Positions 10,066 through 19,183 are shown, numbered from the stretch's first letter. The stretch is 64,000 nt of DNA from Sinimarinibacterium sp. NLF-5-8 (GCF_010092425.1 NZ_CP048030.1:62001-126000), one strand, 5' to 3'. Notes: a model not told the origin generated them from the sequence alone. Program-made: numbers and translations.

Positions 10066-11096
10066 ATCAGACCGAACGCCTGATCGACGCCGATGCCGGG
10101 CAGGGCGAGGATCGGCTGGATCGTGCGATCCGCCCGCAGCGGCTTGCCGACTATGTGGGGCAGCCGGTCGTGCGTGAACAAATGGGCATTGCCATCGAAG
10201 CGGCCCGGCGGCGCGCAGAGGCACTTGATCATGTGCTGATCTTTGGCCCGCCCGGTTTGGGCAAAACCACGCTGGCCCACATTCTGGCTGCGGAGATGGG
10301 GGTCAACCTGCGCACCACCTCTGGCCCGGTTCTGGAGCGTCCCGGAGATTTGGCGGCGCTGCTGACCAATCTGGAACCGCATGATGTGCTGTTTGTCGAT
10401 GAAATCCATCGGCTGTCGCCGGTCGTGGAAGAAGTGCTGTATCCGGCGATGGAGGATTACCAGCTCGATATCGTCATCGGTGAGGGGCCGGCGGCGCGCT
10501 CGATCCGGATCGATCTGCCGCCGTTTACGCTGGTGGGCGCCACCACGCGCGCAGGCGCCCTGACCGGGCCGCTGCGCGATCGCTTTGGACTGATCCAGCG
10601 ACTGGAGTTTTATTCCGTGGCGGATTTGACTGGCATCGTCGAACGCAGTGCGGCGATTCTGCGGGTCAGGATCGAGCCCGAAGGCGCCGTTGAAATCGCC
10701 CGGCGCTCGCGAGGAACCCCGCGCATTGCCAACCGCCTGCTGCGGCGCGCGCGTGACTATGCCGAGGTGCGCGCCGACGGCATCATCACCGCTGTGATTG
10801 CGGCCGAGGCGATGCAATTGCTCAATGTGGACAGCAACGGCTTTGACCTGATGGATCGGCGTCTGCTGCTGACGCTGATCGAGCGCTTCGAGGGCGGCCC
10901 GGCGGGGCTGGATAACCTTGCCGCAGCCATTGGCGAGGCGCGCGATACCATTGAAGACGTCATCGAACCGTACTTGATCCAGCAGGGCTATCTGATGCGC
11001 ACGCCGCGTGGCCGGATGGCGGGCAAGGCGGCGTATCAGCACTATGGGCTCAAGCCGCCTGAACGTGAAACGCTGCCGGATTTGTTTGACTCATGA
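10062..11096 (+). CDS. ruvB: Holliday junction branch-migration ATPase RuvB
   Basis: A 344-residue AAA+ hexameric motor. It has Walker [13 protein letters not shown], Walker [10 protein letters not shown], sensor GATTRAG, arginine-finger region GPLRDRFG, and the C-terminal winged helix that ends with RTPRGRMA and HYGLKPP. It is coupled to ruvA by ATGA and to ybgC by the same overlap type at the other end, so ruvC-ruvA-ruvB-ybgC form one translationally coupled unit. Confidence 0.99.
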   Translation: MNQTERLIDADAGQGEDRLDRAIRPQRLADYVGQPVVREQMGIAIEAARRRAEALDHVLIFGPPGLGKTTLAHILAAEMGVNLRTTSGPVLERPGDLAALLTNLEPHDVLFVDEIHRLSPVVEEVLYPAMEDYQLDIVIGEGPAARSIRIDLPPFTLVGATTRAGALTGPLRDRFGLIQRLEFYSVADLTGIVERSAAILRVRIEPEGAVEIARRSRGTPRIANRLLRRARDYAEVRADGIITAVIAAEAMQLLNVDSNGFDLMDRRLLLTLIERFEGGPAGLDNLAAAIGEARDTIEDVIEPYLIQQGYLMRTPRGRMAGKAAYQHYGLKPPERETLPDLFDS

Positions 11097-11527
11097 GCGA
11101 CGTGATCAGTCCGCCCGCACCGTTTGCCATCAATGTGCGGGTTTATTACGAAGATACCGATGCCAGCGGTGTGGTCTATCACGCCAGCTATTTGCGCTGG
11201 TTTGAGCGCGCGCGCACGGAATGGCTGCGGCACATCGGTTTTGAGCAGCACAGCCTGCGTGATCAGCTCGGCGTGCTGTTTACGGTCTCCAATATCAAGG
11301 TCGATTACCGTCGCCCGGCGCGGCTGGATCAACAACTGCAGGTACAGACGCGGGTGCTTGAAGCGCGGCGAGTGAGCCTGACATTCGAGCAAACGGTGCG
11401 GCGCCCCGAAGACACCGAATGGCTGGCGCGCGCGCAGGTCAAGGTTGGCTGTGTGGACGTGCAGAGGTTTCGCCCCTGCGCGCTCCCGAAGGCGTTCAAA
11501 GATATTCTGAAAGTATCGTTTATTTAA
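11093..11527 (+). CDS. ybgC: Tol-Pal system acyl-CoA thioesterase YbgC
   Basis: A 144-residue single hot-dog-fold protein. The active-site motif [24 protein letters not shown] contains the catalytic Asp in the 4-hydroxybenzoyl-CoA thioesterase pattern. It hydrolyses short acyl-CoA or acyl-ACP and is tied by genome context to the Tol-Pal genes that follow. The start overlaps the ruvB stop. It is separated from tolQ by 189 bp, which carry a possible -10 element, so tolQ may also have its own promoter. Confidence 0.95.
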   Translation: MSDVISPPAPFAINVRVYYEDTDASGVVYHASYLRWFERARTEWLRHIGFEQHSLRDQLGVLFTVSNIKVDYRRPARLDQQLQVQTRVLEARRVSLTFEQTVRRPEDTEWLARAQVKVGCVDVQRFRPCALPKAFKDILKVSFI

Positions 11528-11619
11528 AAAATGAACAATAAAGTCAGTTGTTTATGATGATATTGTTACAAGAATCCTAAAATTCTCAAGCAAGTGCAGC
11601 GATGGGAATAACGTCCCGC

Positions 11620-11625
11620 TATACT
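11620..11625 (+). promoter_or_regulatory. Possible -10 element upstream of tolQ
   Basis: TATACT lies about 90 bp before tolQ in the 189-bp gap after ybgC. No good -35 is seen at 16-18 bp (the best is TGCAGC at 11595 with a 19-bp spacer). The start of the gap is AT-rich with no terminator hairpin, so read-through from ruvCAB-ybgC remains possible. Confidence 0.35.
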
Positions 11626-11716
11626 GGGCGCCCGCTGCTGTCTGGATGGCGTGGCAGCCTCATTCTCCTGTTTTTCAATTTGAACCTTGCGCACTTGCGC
11701 AGACACAAGGCCTTTC

Positions 11717-12403
11717 ATGAACGCTGATATGTCTTTTACACACCTGGTGATGCAGGCCAGCCTGCTGGCTCAGCTGGTGTTGCTGATTCTGGTCGTGGCT
11801 TCGGTCTTTTCGTGGGCAGTGATCCTCTCCAAACGTAAGCTGCTGGCGCAGACCGCGCGCGAAGCGCAGCAGTTTGAAGATCAATTCTGGAGTGGCGGAA
11901 GCCTGGACGAGCTGTATCAACGGCAGCGTCATCAGCCCGGCAACCAGGGATTGGCCGCCATTTTTGTTGCGGGTTATGAGGAATATGAGCGCCAGCAATC
12001 CATGGCGCATGTCGATACGGACGATCAGATTGCCGCCGTGCAGCGGCAGATGCGCGTTGTCCAGGTGCGAGAGATCGAACGTCTCGAAGAAGGGCTGTCA
12101 TTACTGGCCACCATCGGCTCCACCAGTCCCTATGTCGGTTTGTTCGGAACCGTATGGGGCATCATGAACGCGTTCATTTCGATCGGAAACGTCAAGCAGG
12201 CTTCGCTGGCCACCGTTGCCCCGGGTATCGCCGAGGCCTTGATCGCCACCGCAATGGGGTTGTTTGCTGCCATCCCCGCCGTCATTGCCTACAACTTCTT
12301 TACCCGTGGCACCGAAAAAATGGAAAGCCGCTTCAGCACCTTTACTGAAGAGATGATCGGCATCATCGACCGCGGCCTGCGCGCCAACGCCAAGCAAAAA
12401 TAA
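11717..12403 (+). CDS. tolQ: Tol-Pal proton channel protein TolQ
   Basis: A 228-residue inner-membrane protein of the MotA/TolQ/ExbB family. It forms the proton channel with TolR and powers TolA. There are three transmembrane segments: about residues 15-37 (LLAQLVLLILVVASVFSWAV), then the pair around GTVWGIMNAFI and APGIAEALIATAMGLFAAIPAV, which is the conserved channel signature. The ATG at 11717 was chosen to match E. coli TolQ length; ATG 11729 is a close alternative. Confidence 0.97.
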   Translation: MNADMSFTHLVMQASLLAQLVLLILVVASVFSWAVILSKRKLLAQTAREAQQFEDQFWSGGSLDELYQRQRHQPGNQGLAAIFVAGYEEYERQQSMAHVDTDDQIAAVQRQMRVVQVREIERLEEGLSLLATIGSTSPYVGLFGTVWGIMNAFISIGNVKQASLATVAPGIAEALIATAMGLFAAIPAVIAYNFFTRGTEKMESRFSTFTEEMIGIIDRGLRANAKQK

Positions 12404-12419
12404 GCACGGAAACAGTCTC

Positions 12420-12848
12420 ATGGCCGGGAACAAACGAAGATTGTCATCCGAGATCAACGTCGTACCGTATATCGACGTGATGCTGGTGCTGCTGATCATT
12501 TTCATGGTCACCGCACCGATGATGGTGCAGGGGATCCAGGTTGATCTGCCCGAAACCACGGCGCAGTCGATGAACTCGGATGCCGAGGAAGTGGTGATGT
12601 CGGTCAATCAAAAAGGCGAGCTGTTCCTGAGCGTGGGTGATGACCAGGGCGAGCCGTTGACGGATGATGACTTTGTTGAAAAAGTCAGCGCCATCGTCCG
12701 CAACAAGCCAGAACAGATGATTCTGGTGCAGGGCGACTCCGCAGTGCCGTATCAGTTTGTTGCCAACGGCATGTCGCTGTTGCAGGAAGCGGGCGCGCGC
12801 AAGATTGGCTTTGTTACCCAACCGCGCGAGGATGGGCCTGCGCGCTAA
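12420..12848 (+). CDS. tolR: Tol-Pal proton channel protein TolR
   Basis: A 142-residue inner-membrane protein with a single N-terminal transmembrane helix preceded by EINVVPYIDVMLVLLIIFMV. This segment carries the conserved Asp that takes part in proton flow. The rest is a periplasmic ExbD/TolR domain. The stop TAA shares one base with the tolA start (TAATG), indicating translational coupling. Confidence 0.97.
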   Translation: MAGNKRRLSSEINVVPYIDVMLVLLIIFMVTAPMMVQGIQVDLPETTAQSMNSDAEEVVMSVNQKGELFLSVGDDQGEPLTDDDFVEKVSAIVRNKPEQMILVQGDSAVPYQFVANGMSLLQEAGARKIGFVTQPREDGPAR

Positions 12849-13840
12849 TGGTCGTCGAGCGTCGAAATCTGATGATTGCAGCAGGGCTACATGTCCTGTT
12901 GTTTGCGTTGCTGATGATCAGCTCGCTGTTCAATCGCAAAATGGAGGTGCCGCTGATTATTGAGGCCGCGCTGATCCAGGATCCCACACCGCGCCAGGCG
13001 CAGGAAGAGCGCGCGCGTGAGCAGGCGCGTGCCGAGCAACAACGGCAAGAACAGCTTGAAAAAGAGCAGCAAGAGCAGCAGCGCAAGCAAAAGCAAGAAC
13101 AGCTAAAGCAGGAACAGCTAAGGCAGGAACAGCTCAAAAAACAGGCCGAAGAAAAGCAGCAAAAAGAAGCCAAGGAGCGCGAGGCCAAAGCCGCACAGCA
13201 AAAGTTGCAGGAAGAGCAACTGCGCAAGCGCAAGGAAGAAGAGCTCAAGGCTGAGGCTGAGCGCAAGCGCATCGAAGACCAAAAGCGCAAGGCTGACGAA
13301 GAGAAAAAACGCCAGGACGAGCTCAAAAAGCTTGAAGAGCAAAAGCGCAAGGCAGAAGAAGAAGCCAAGCGCAAAGCCGAGCAGGAAGCATTGCGTAAAG
13401 CCGAAGAAGCCGAGCGCAAGCGGCAAATGGCTGAGGCTGCTGCTGAAGCCGATCGCATTCGCAAACAACGTGAGGCTGAAGAGCGCGCGCGGCAAAAAGA
13501 ACTGGCCGACATGATGGCCGCTGAAGCCAATGCGCGCGCAGCCGCTCAGCGTGCAGCGGCGCAAGCGCCGTGGGCATCGATGATTGCCGAGAAGATTCGC
13601 CGCAATTGGTCGCGCCCTCCGGCCTCACCGGATCGCTTCAACTGCAAGGTCAAAATCGTGCAGATCCCGGGCGGGGAGGTCGTATCGGTCAGTGTTGTCA
13701 GCAGTTGTGGCAGTGCGCCACTGGATCGTTCTGTCGAAGCTGCGGTCAAACGTGCCAGCCCCTTGCCACCGCCCAGCGATCCTTCACTATTCGAGCGCGA
13801 AATCATTACCACGTTTTGTCCCGATATCCATAAATGCTGA
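12848..13840 (+). CDS. tolA: Tol-Pal envelope-spanning protein TolA
   Basis: A 330-residue protein that links the TolQR motor to TolB and Pal. It has an N-terminal transmembrane helix (LHVLLFALLMISSLF) and a long helical domain from about residue 45 to 235 made of Lys/Glu/Ala/Gln heptads. The globular C-terminal domain has two cysteines in CKVKIVQIPGG and VVSSCGSAPLDRSVEAA. The near-repetitive DNA at 13020-13500 is explained by the coiled coil and is not an independent repeat. It ends 79 bp before tolB. Confidence 0.95.
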   Translation: MVVERRNLMIAAGLHVLLFALLMISSLFNRKMEVPLIIEAALIQDPTPRQAQEERAREQARAEQQRQEQLEKEQQEQQRKQKQEQLKQEQLRQEQLKKQAEEKQQKEAKEREAKAAQQKLQEEQLRKRKEEELKAEAERKRIEDQKRKADEEKKRQDELKKLEEQKRKAEEEAKRKAEQEALRKAEEAERKRQMAEAAAEADRIRKQREAEERARQKELADMMAAEANARAAAQRAAAQAPWASMIAEKIRRNWSRPPASPDRFNCKVKIVQIPGGEVVSVSVVSSCGSAPLDRSVEAAVKRASPLPPPSDPSLFEREIITTFCPDIHKC

Positions 13841-13919
13841 CATTTGTGCGCGCCCGTACACAGATGCAAGCCTGAGATGCCTCTTTCATGTTGTTGGTTT
13901 AATTGATCAAAGAATTGCC

Positions 13920-15209
13920 ATGTTAATCAAGACTATCCGTTGGATTGCACTGATCTGGATTGCCGCTGTCGGCACCGCACAGGCACAACTTGAAATCACC
14001 GTCACCGGCGGTGAAGAAAAACCGATTTCAATCGCCTTGGTGCCGTTTGGACAGGTTGACGAAGTCAAACTCGACGTCTCCCAGGTCATCGAAAATGATC
14101 TGGTGCGCAGTGGCCGCTTTCGTGCGTTGCCGCGTCGCGATATGTTGCAGCGTCCGGTTGCCCCTGCGCAGCTCGATCCTGGCACTTGGCGTTCACAAGG
14201 GGTTGATTACGTTGTCATCGGCCAGGTTGCCAAATCTCAGGATGGCTACTTTGCGCGCTTTTTTCTGGTTGACAGCATCGGCGGGCAACAATTGCTGGGC
14301 TTTGACATCCCCGCGCGCGGCGTCGATCAGATGCGCTACGTCGCACACCAGATCGCCGATCTGATTTATGAAAAACTGCTGGGTCTGCCCGGCTATTTCA
14401 ACACCAAGATTGCGTATGTTTCGGCCAAGGGCATTGGGTACCAGCGTAATTTTGCCTTGATTGTTGCGGATGCCGATGGCGAAAACCCGCGCATCGTTGC
14501 AACCTCGCGCGAGCCGCTGTTGTCGCCGGCGTGGTCACCGGATCGCAAGCAGCTGGCTTATGTCGGCTTTGAGCGCGGGCGTTCGGCGGTCTATTTGCAT
14601 ACGCTGGCAACGGGACAGGTCAAACGCCTGATTTCTGAAAAAGGCATCAACGGGTCGCCGACATTTTCACCCGATGGGCGCTATCTGGCGCTGACGCTTT
14701 CGTTTGAGAATAATCCGGATATCTATGTGTATGACCTCAAGAACGGATCGCGGCGCCGTCTGACCGATCACTATGGCATTGATACCGAGCCTTCATGGTC
14801 GCCGGATGGCAGCAAGTTGCTGTTTACTTCGGATCGTGGCGGTAATCCGCAAATTTATGAAGTCTCGATCAACGGCGGCGATGCACGGCGGGTTACCTTC
14901 GAGGGCAAGCAGAATCTCAAGGCCAGTTATTCTCCAGACGGGCGTTCCATTGTCATGGTCAACAATACCGATGGTCGCTATCGCATCGCTCTGCTGGATG
15001 CCGGATCGGGCAGTATGCGGCTGTTGAGTGACGGGCGTTTGGATGAAAGCCCGAGCTTTGCACCCGGTGGTGCCGTGGTCATTTATGCCACACAGGGACG
15101 CAATGGTGCAGAGCTGGCGACAGTTTCGGTTGATGGCCGTGTCCGCCAGAGTCTGCGTCAAACGGGTGGGGATGTGCGCGAGCCGGCCTGGTCGCCACTG
15201 ATTCGCTGA
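13920..15209 (+). CDS. tolB: Tol-Pal periplasmic protein TolB
   Basis: A 429-residue periplasmic protein. A signal peptide (MLIKTIRWIALIWIAAVGTA, cut after AQA) is followed by an N-terminal alpha/beta domain and a six-bladed propeller built from repeats such as SPAWSPDRKQLAY, SPTFSPDGRYLAL, EPSWSPDGSKLLFTSDR and ASYSPDGRSIVMV. It binds Pal and the TolA C-terminal domain. The ATG at 13920 was picked for its signal peptide; the longer frame from 13584 overlaps tolA and is spurious. Confidence 0.97.
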   Translation: MLIKTIRWIALIWIAAVGTAQAQLEITVTGGEEKPISIALVPFGQVDEVKLDVSQVIENDLVRSGRFRALPRRDMLQRPVAPAQLDPGTWRSQGVDYVVIGQVAKSQDGYFARFFLVDSIGGQQLLGFDIPARGVDQMRYVAHQIADLIYEKLLGLPGYFNTKIAYVSAKGIGYQRNFALIVADADGENPRIVATSREPLLSPAWSPDRKQLAYVGFERGRSAVYLHTLATGQVKRLISEKGINGSPTFSPDGRYLALTLSFENNPDIYVYDLKNGSRRRLTDHYGIDTEPSWSPDGSKLLFTSDRGGNPQIYEVSINGGDARRVTFEGKQNLKASYSPDGRSIVMVNNTDGRYRIALLDAGSGSMRLLSDGRLDESPSFAPGGAVVIYATQGRNGAELATVSVDGRVRQSLRQTGGDVREPAWSPLIR

Positions 15210-15313
15210 TCTTTTCAGGTTTAAACGGGTCGTCTCATCGGCAAGGATTCATAAGACTCGTTGCTGTACAAATTGCCGGATATTTCAATCACGTTGTTGT
15301 AGAGGTTTAAATC

Positions 15314-15856
15314 ATGTTGAACAAACAATGGCTGCTTCCGGTTGTCGTCAGCGTGGCACTGGGACTGGGCGCCTGCGGTTCATCGAAGACGCGCTCGGAT
15401 GCCGATGGCAGTTATGGTCAATCGGCGCCACTCAACGAGCCGTATACCGATCAGATCACCACGCCATCGTATAACGATACGATGACTGACAGCAGCTTCG
15501 ATACACGCGCAGACGCCGAGCGCGCGCTGACCAATAACCTGGTCTACTTTGATTTTGATGAAACCACCATCAAAGCCGAGTATCTGGGTGTTGTTGAGAA
15601 CTTTGCCCGTTATCTGACGGCAAACCCTTCGGCGCGCGTGCGTCTGGAAGGGCACGCCGACGAGCGCGGGACGCGCGAATACAACCTTGGCCTCGGTGAA
15701 CGGCGCGCATTGTCGGTTCAGTCGGTGTTGCAGGCCAAGGGCGTGAGCAGCGATCAGATTTCGATTCTCAGCTATGGTGAAGAGCGCCCTGTGGATGATG
15801 CGCACAATGAATCGGCATGGTCGCAGAATCGCCGTGTGCAGATCATTCGGCAGTAG
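15314..15856 (+). CDS. pal: Peptidoglycan-associated lipoprotein Pal
   Basis: A 180-residue outer-membrane lipoprotein. A lipoprotein signal with lipobox LGAC places the acylated Cys near residue 21. An unstructured linker is followed by an OmpA-like domain (VYFDFDETTIKAEY, LEGHADERGTREYNLGLGERRA, QNRRVQI) that holds peptidoglycan through the conserved Asp and Arg. AGAGG lies about 7 bp upstream of the ATG. The 104-bp gap after tolB shows no strong terminator. Confidence 0.97.
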   Translation: MLNKQWLLPVVVSVALGLGACGSSKTRSDADGSYGQSAPLNEPYTDQITTPSYNDTMTDSSFDTRADAERALTNNLVYFDFDETTIKAEYLGVVENFARYLTANPSARVRLEGHADERGTREYNLGLGERRALSVQSVLQAKGVSSDQISILSYGEERPVDDAHNESAWSQNRRVQIIRQ

Positions 15857-15971
15857 CAGGTCTTGAATCCGCGCCCGACCCGGCCGGCTTGATTACGCAT
15901 CATCCGCGGTCAAGTCGTGCCGGGTCTGTGGTTGCCACGACAAGTTGAAAACACTCTCGGAGAGAATAAGC

Positions 15972-16841
15972 ATGAACTTATTGCGATTGACATTGCTGTC
16001 CTGTGCGGCGCTTACGCTTTCAGCCTGTGCGGCAGGCAGCTACGGCGGCTCACTGTCGTCCGGTTCGGACAACCTTTCTCCGGCTGAGCGTCGCTTGCAA
16101 AGTGTCGAGTCTCGCGTTGCGGATATTTCACGACGCCTGGATGCAGTCAACCTGGCGGGTATGGATCAGGAGAATCTGCGTCTGCGTGACGATCTGCGCT
16201 CACTGCGGGGTGAGGTTGAACGGTTGCGGTTTGATGTTGAACAAATGCAAAAGCGCGCGCGCGATCAATACATGGATATTGATCGACGCTTGCAGGTGTT
16301 TGAAGGCGGGGCTGCCGGAAATAACGGCGTCTCACTACCCGTTACGGGGGCACGGGTTGAGGCCAGTGGCACGCTGACCACTGCACCTGGAGCGGTGACA
16401 AACCCGGTGCGCGGCGCTGGTGGCGAGACTATCGCCGCACCTGTCGTGATTTCTTCTGGTGGCGGCGGCACTCCCGAGGAAGAAGCCGCTTACCTGACGG
16501 CATTCGATTCGCTCAAAAATGGCAAATATGACGATGCCCTCAAAGGCTTCAATGCGATGCTGGCAAAATGGCCGCAAGGACGTTATGCCGATAATGCGCT
16601 GTACTGGAGCGGAGAGGCACACTACGTCAAACGGGATTACAAATCGGCACTGAACTCGTTTCAGAGCGTGATGCAAAAATTCCCGAACAGCCCGAAAGCT
16701 GCCGACGCAATGCTCAAAGTCGGCTTTTCGCAGATGGAGCTCAAACAAGTCAACGAAGGCCGTGCGACCTTGCAAAGCCTGATCAGCAAATATCCGCAAT
16801 CCAATGCGGCCAAGCTTGCCCAGCAGCGTCTTGGAAACTGA
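15972..16841 (+). CDS. cpoB: Cell division coordinator CpoB (YbgF), lipoprotein variant
   Basis: A 289-residue envelope protein that coordinates Tol function with peptidoglycan synthesis at the septum. The ATG at 15972 follows GGAGA by 8 bp. The signal sequence ends in LSAC, a lipobox, so this copy looks lipidated, unlike the soluble periplasmic E. coli CpoB. An N-terminal coiled coil (about 35-105) is followed by a Gly/Val linker and three TPR-like repeats at the C-terminus (AYLTAFDSLKNGKYDDALKG, NALYWSGEAHYVKRDYKSAL, KVGFSQMELKQVNEGRATL). It closes the tol operon. Confidence 0.92.
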   Translation: MNLLRLTLLSCAALTLSACAAGSYGGSLSSGSDNLSPAERRLQSVESRVADISRRLDAVNLAGMDQENLRLRDDLRSLRGEVERLRFDVEQMQKRARDQYMDIDRRLQVFEGGAAGNNGVSLPVTGARVEASGTLTTAPGAVTNPVRGAGGETIAAPVVISSGGGGTPEEEAAYLTAFDSLKNGKYDDALKGFNAMLAKWPQGRYADNALYWSGEAHYVKRDYKSALNSFQSVMQKFPNSPKAADAMLKVGFSQMELKQVNEGRATLQSLISKYPQSNAAKLAQQRLGN

Positions 16842-16857
16842 GCGGGGTTGATCGGCA

Positions 16858-17520
16858 TTGAACCAGGCTGTTGCGGCTGAAGGCCGCTTGAAGATCACTG
16901 AAATTTTCCGCTCCCTGCAAGGCGAAAGCAGCAGCGTCGGTTGGCCGACCGTATTCGTTCGGCTGACCGGCTGCCCGCTGCGCTGTACCTACTGCGATAC
17001 GGCATACGCATTCCATGGCGGGCAATGGATGAGCAAGGCTCGGATTCTTGAGGCGGTTGCCGCATTCAATACGCACCATGTCTGCGTGACCGGCGGCGAG
17101 CCGTTGGCGCAGAAGAACTGTATTGCACTCCTGTCAGCGTTGTGTGATGCCGGATATCACGTTTCACTGGAAACCAGCGGCGCGCTTGACATTGCGCATG
17201 TCGATCCACGGGTCAGGCGTGTGGTTGACCTGAAGACTCCCAATTCAGGTGAAATGCACCGTAACCATTGGCCCAACCTTGAATGTCTCAGCAGCCATGA
17301 TGAACTCAAATTCGTCATAGGAGATCGTGCTGATTACGAATGGGCACGCCAAGCACTCGTCGAGCATGCGCTCAACCAGCGCTGCACGGTTTTGTTTTCC
17401 CCCAGCCAGGGGCTGCTGGAACCGGGGCAGCTTGCGGATTGGCTCCTGGCAGATCAACTCCCCGTGCGTTTTCAATTGCAATTACACAAGGTTCTGTGGG
17501 GCAACGTGCCGGGACGATAA
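16858..17520 (+). CDS. queE: 7-carboxy-7-deazaguanine synthase QueE
   Basis: A 220-residue radical SAM enzyme that rearranges 6-carboxy-tetrahydropterin to 7-carboxy-7-deazaguanine in queuosine synthesis. The cluster-binding motif is CPLRCTYCDT (Cx3Cx2C). SLQGESSSVG near the N-terminus and TGGEPLAQ are family motifs. The start is TTG at 16858, 16 bp after cpoB; another TTG 30 bp further in would also work. The stop TAA is directly followed by the queC ATG. Confidence 0.93.
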   Translation: MNQAVAAEGRLKITEIFRSLQGESSSVGWPTVFVRLTGCPLRCTYCDTAYAFHGGQWMSKARILEAVAAFNTHHVCVTGGEPLAQKNCIALLSALCDAGYHVSLETSGALDIAHVDPRVRRVVDLKTPNSGEMHRNHWPNLECLSSHDELKFVIGDRADYEWARQALVEHALNQRCTVLFSPSQGLLEPGQLADWLLADQLPVRFQLQLHKVLWGNVPGR

Positions 17521-18207
17521 ATGATCAAAAACCAGTCTGCGCCAAAGGCCGTGATTCTGCTCTCCGGCGGCCTTGATTCAGCCACCGTCGGCGCAATGGC
17601 CCAAAAACAGGGTTTTGAGCTGTATGCGCTCAGCGTTGCCTATGGACAACGCCATACCGCTGAGCTGGATGCCGCACAACGTGTTGCCGCCATGCTGCGA
17701 GTGCGCCAGCATCAATTGATTCGTGTCAATCTGGATGCGTTTGGCGGATCGGCTTTGACCGATGCTTCCATTGCCGTCCCGGAGCACCCCAGCGAGGGCA
17801 TTCCCGTCACTTATGTCCCCGCGCGTAACACACTATTTCTTTCACTGGCGCTGGGCTGGGCAGAAGTATTGGGTGCGCAGGATATCTTTGTCGGCGTCAA
17901 TGCAGTCGATTACTCCGGCTATCCTGATTGTCGCCCTGCCTTTATTACGGCGTTTGAACGGCTCGCCAACGTCGCAACCAAAGCGGGAGTCGAGGGCGGC
18001 CACCTGCATATTCATGCGCCCCTGATCAACATGAGCAAAGCACAGATCATCAACGCAGGCGTGGCATTGGGGGTCGATTATGCACAGACAGTGTCGTGCT
18101 ACCAGGCCAATGCCGACGGTGCTGCCTGTGGCCGCTGCGATGCCTGCCGGTTGCGTCGGCAAGGCTTTGTAGAGGCCAAAATTGTCGATCCCACGCGGTA
18201 CATCTGA
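17521..18207 (+). CDS. queC: 7-cyano-7-deazaguanine synthase QueC
   Basis: A 228-residue ATP-dependent ligase that converts the QueE product to preQ0. The PP-loop [16 protein letters not shown] is at residues 11-26. [20 protein letters not shown] is the substrate region. The C-terminal zinc site [19 protein letters not shown] is complete. It begins at the first base after queE and is the last gene before tRNA-Lys. Confidence 0.97.
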   Translation: MIKNQSAPKAVILLSGGLDSATVGAMAQKQGFELYALSVAYGQRHTAELDAAQRVAAMLRVRQHQLIRVNLDAFGGSALTDASIAVPEHPSEGIPVTYVPARNTLFLSLALGWAEVLGAQDIFVGVNAVDYSGYPDCRPAFITAFERLANVATKAGVEGGHLHIHAPLINMSKAQIINAGVALGVDYAQTVSCYQANADGAACGRCDACRLRRQGFVEAKIVDPTRYI

Positions 18208-18247
18208 AAAAATCCAGAAAAAGGTAGGACTTTCCAAAAGTTTTATG

Positions 18248-18253
18248 TATCAT
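18248..18253 (+). promoter_or_regulatory. Possible -10 of a stringent-type promoter for tRNA-Lys/tRNA-Pro
   Basis: TATCAT is followed at once by the GC-rich stretch GCGCGCCCC, the discriminator type seen at stringently controlled stable-RNA promoters, 20 bp before the tRNA. The -35 region is poor (TAGGAC at 17 bp), so this is a weak call. Confidence 0.3.
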
Positions 18254-18273
18254 GCGCGCCCCGCTACAACGTT

Positions 18274-18349
18274 GGGTCGTTAGCTCAGTCGGTAGAGCAG
18301 CTGGCTTTTAACTAGTTGGTCGCTGGTTCGAATCCAGCACGACCCACCA
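18274..18349 (+). tRNA. tRNA-Lys (TTT)
   Basis: The cloverleaf is complete at 76 nt with encoded CCA. The acceptor stem is GGGTCGT / ACGACCC, the anticodon loop is CTTTTAA with UUU at the centre, and the T-arm is GGTTCGAATCC. The sequence is very close to E. coli tRNA-Lys. It begins 66 bp after queC. Confidence 0.97.
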
Positions 18350-18373
18350 TTCAACGTTGCTTCAAGCGGATGT

Positions 18374-18450
18374 CGGGGTGTGGCGCAGCCTGGTAGCGCA
18401 CCTGCCTTGGGCGCAGGGGGTCGCAGGTTCGAATCCTGTCGCCCCGACCA
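18374..18450 (+). tRNA. tRNA-Pro (TGG)
   Basis: 77 nt with encoded CCA. The acceptor stem starts CGGGGTG, the anticodon loop is CTTGGGC (UGG) and the T-arm is GGTTCGAATCC. It follows tRNA-Lys by 24 bp and is probably co-transcribed. Its last 32 bases are identical to those of the tRNA-Pro(CGG) gene at 24855-24886 on the other strand. The accessory insert begins immediately after its CCA. Confidence 0.97.
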
Positions 18451-18470
18451 TTATCAATAATAAAAATGCC

Positions 18471-18587
18471 ATGACAGAATGGCTTTTGATCGCAAAGCAG
18501 CCGCTCCCGAAAATATATCCTGCGCTTGGACTGTTCGATGGGCGTAAAAGCGATATTGCCAAAGTGATCCGTCAGCGTAAAAAATGA
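18471..18587 (+). CDS. Hypothetical 38-residue protein at the insert edge
   Basis: ATG to TGA, peptide beginning MTEWLLIAKQPLP and ending IAKVIRQRKK. Codon use and composition look protein-like, and the stop is next to the following GTG. No ribosome-binding site is clear (the leader is AT-rich). It could be a genuine small gene or the end piece of a phage gene; I do not recognise it. Confidence 0.3.
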   Translation: MTEWLLIAKQPLPKIYPALGLFDGRKSDIAKVIRQRKK

Positions 18588-18591
18588 TGTG

Positions 18592-18778
18592 ACCAACCCC
18601 GCAATCGCCATCCCGCAATCCAGAACGCAACGGGCAGCAGCAGACGGCTTTGACGCCGGAACAGCGCGCGCAGCAGGCCAAAACCGCACAGGCATTGATC
18701 GAGATGATGGTTCGGGCGGGCAACGCGATCCAGTCGGACGAGCCGCCGTTGAAGATGCCCGAGCCGTTGGGCGATTAA
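18592..18778 (+). pseudogene. C-terminal fragment of a phage-type gene (5' end lost)
   Basis: One frame is open from the TGA at 18589-18591 region to TAA 18776-18778 and has the codon bias of a real gene: LTPEQRAQQAKTAQALIEMM, then VRAGNAIQSDEPPLKMPEPL. The overlapping GTG frame used for the first polyvalent piece has much poorer codon use here. A perfect intrinsic terminator follows 22 bp after the stop. I infer that this is the surviving tail of an upstream element gene; its identity is unknown, and a TTG start at 18650 is possible. Confidence 0.5.
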
Positions 18779-18799
18779 ACGCGCAGCAAGCAGGACAAG

Positions 18800-18823
18800 A
18801 GCCGGGGGATTCCCCGGCTTTTT
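18800..18823 (+). terminator. Intrinsic terminator inside the insert
   Basis: Perfect 8-bp stem AGCCGGGG / CCCCGGCT with a GATT loop and a five-T tail. It belongs to the gene fragment ending at 18778. Its 3' arm also encodes Ser-Pro-Ala-Phe-Ser in the polyvalent frame, so the polyvalent frame reads through it. Confidence 0.75.
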
Positions 18824-19183
18824 CGTTGCAGCAACCAACGCGCGAAGGACTGGAAGCGCAGCAGCAGCGGATTGAGCAAGCAGACGCACAGCAAGCGCAG
18901 CAGCGCGCGCAGGCGCAGCAACAGGCCGATGCACAGCGGGACGCGCAAGAGTTTGCCCTGACCGGCTCAGATCGGGCGGCAGACGTGGCAATGGGCAATG
19001 GTCAGGCCGATATGTTTGGCAACAGCCCGTCGCGCGCGCAGACAGACACGGCATCACCGTTCAAGACTCAGGCCGAACGGGTGGCGGCGATCAAAGCCGT
19101 GCCGGAATTGGTGGATGAATCGGGCGCGCTCAATCAGCGTGGGCGTCAGTTGGCGGTGAAGCCGTGGAAGGACATGACGGCGG

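Noticed and set aside
13020-13500. Purine-rich near-repeats that look like a tandem repeat array
   Set aside because: They encode the TolA coiled coil; variation follows codons, not a repeat unit.
13584-13919. Upstream extension of tolB
   Set aside because: Overlaps tolA and has no signal peptide; the ATG at 13920 gives a clean one.
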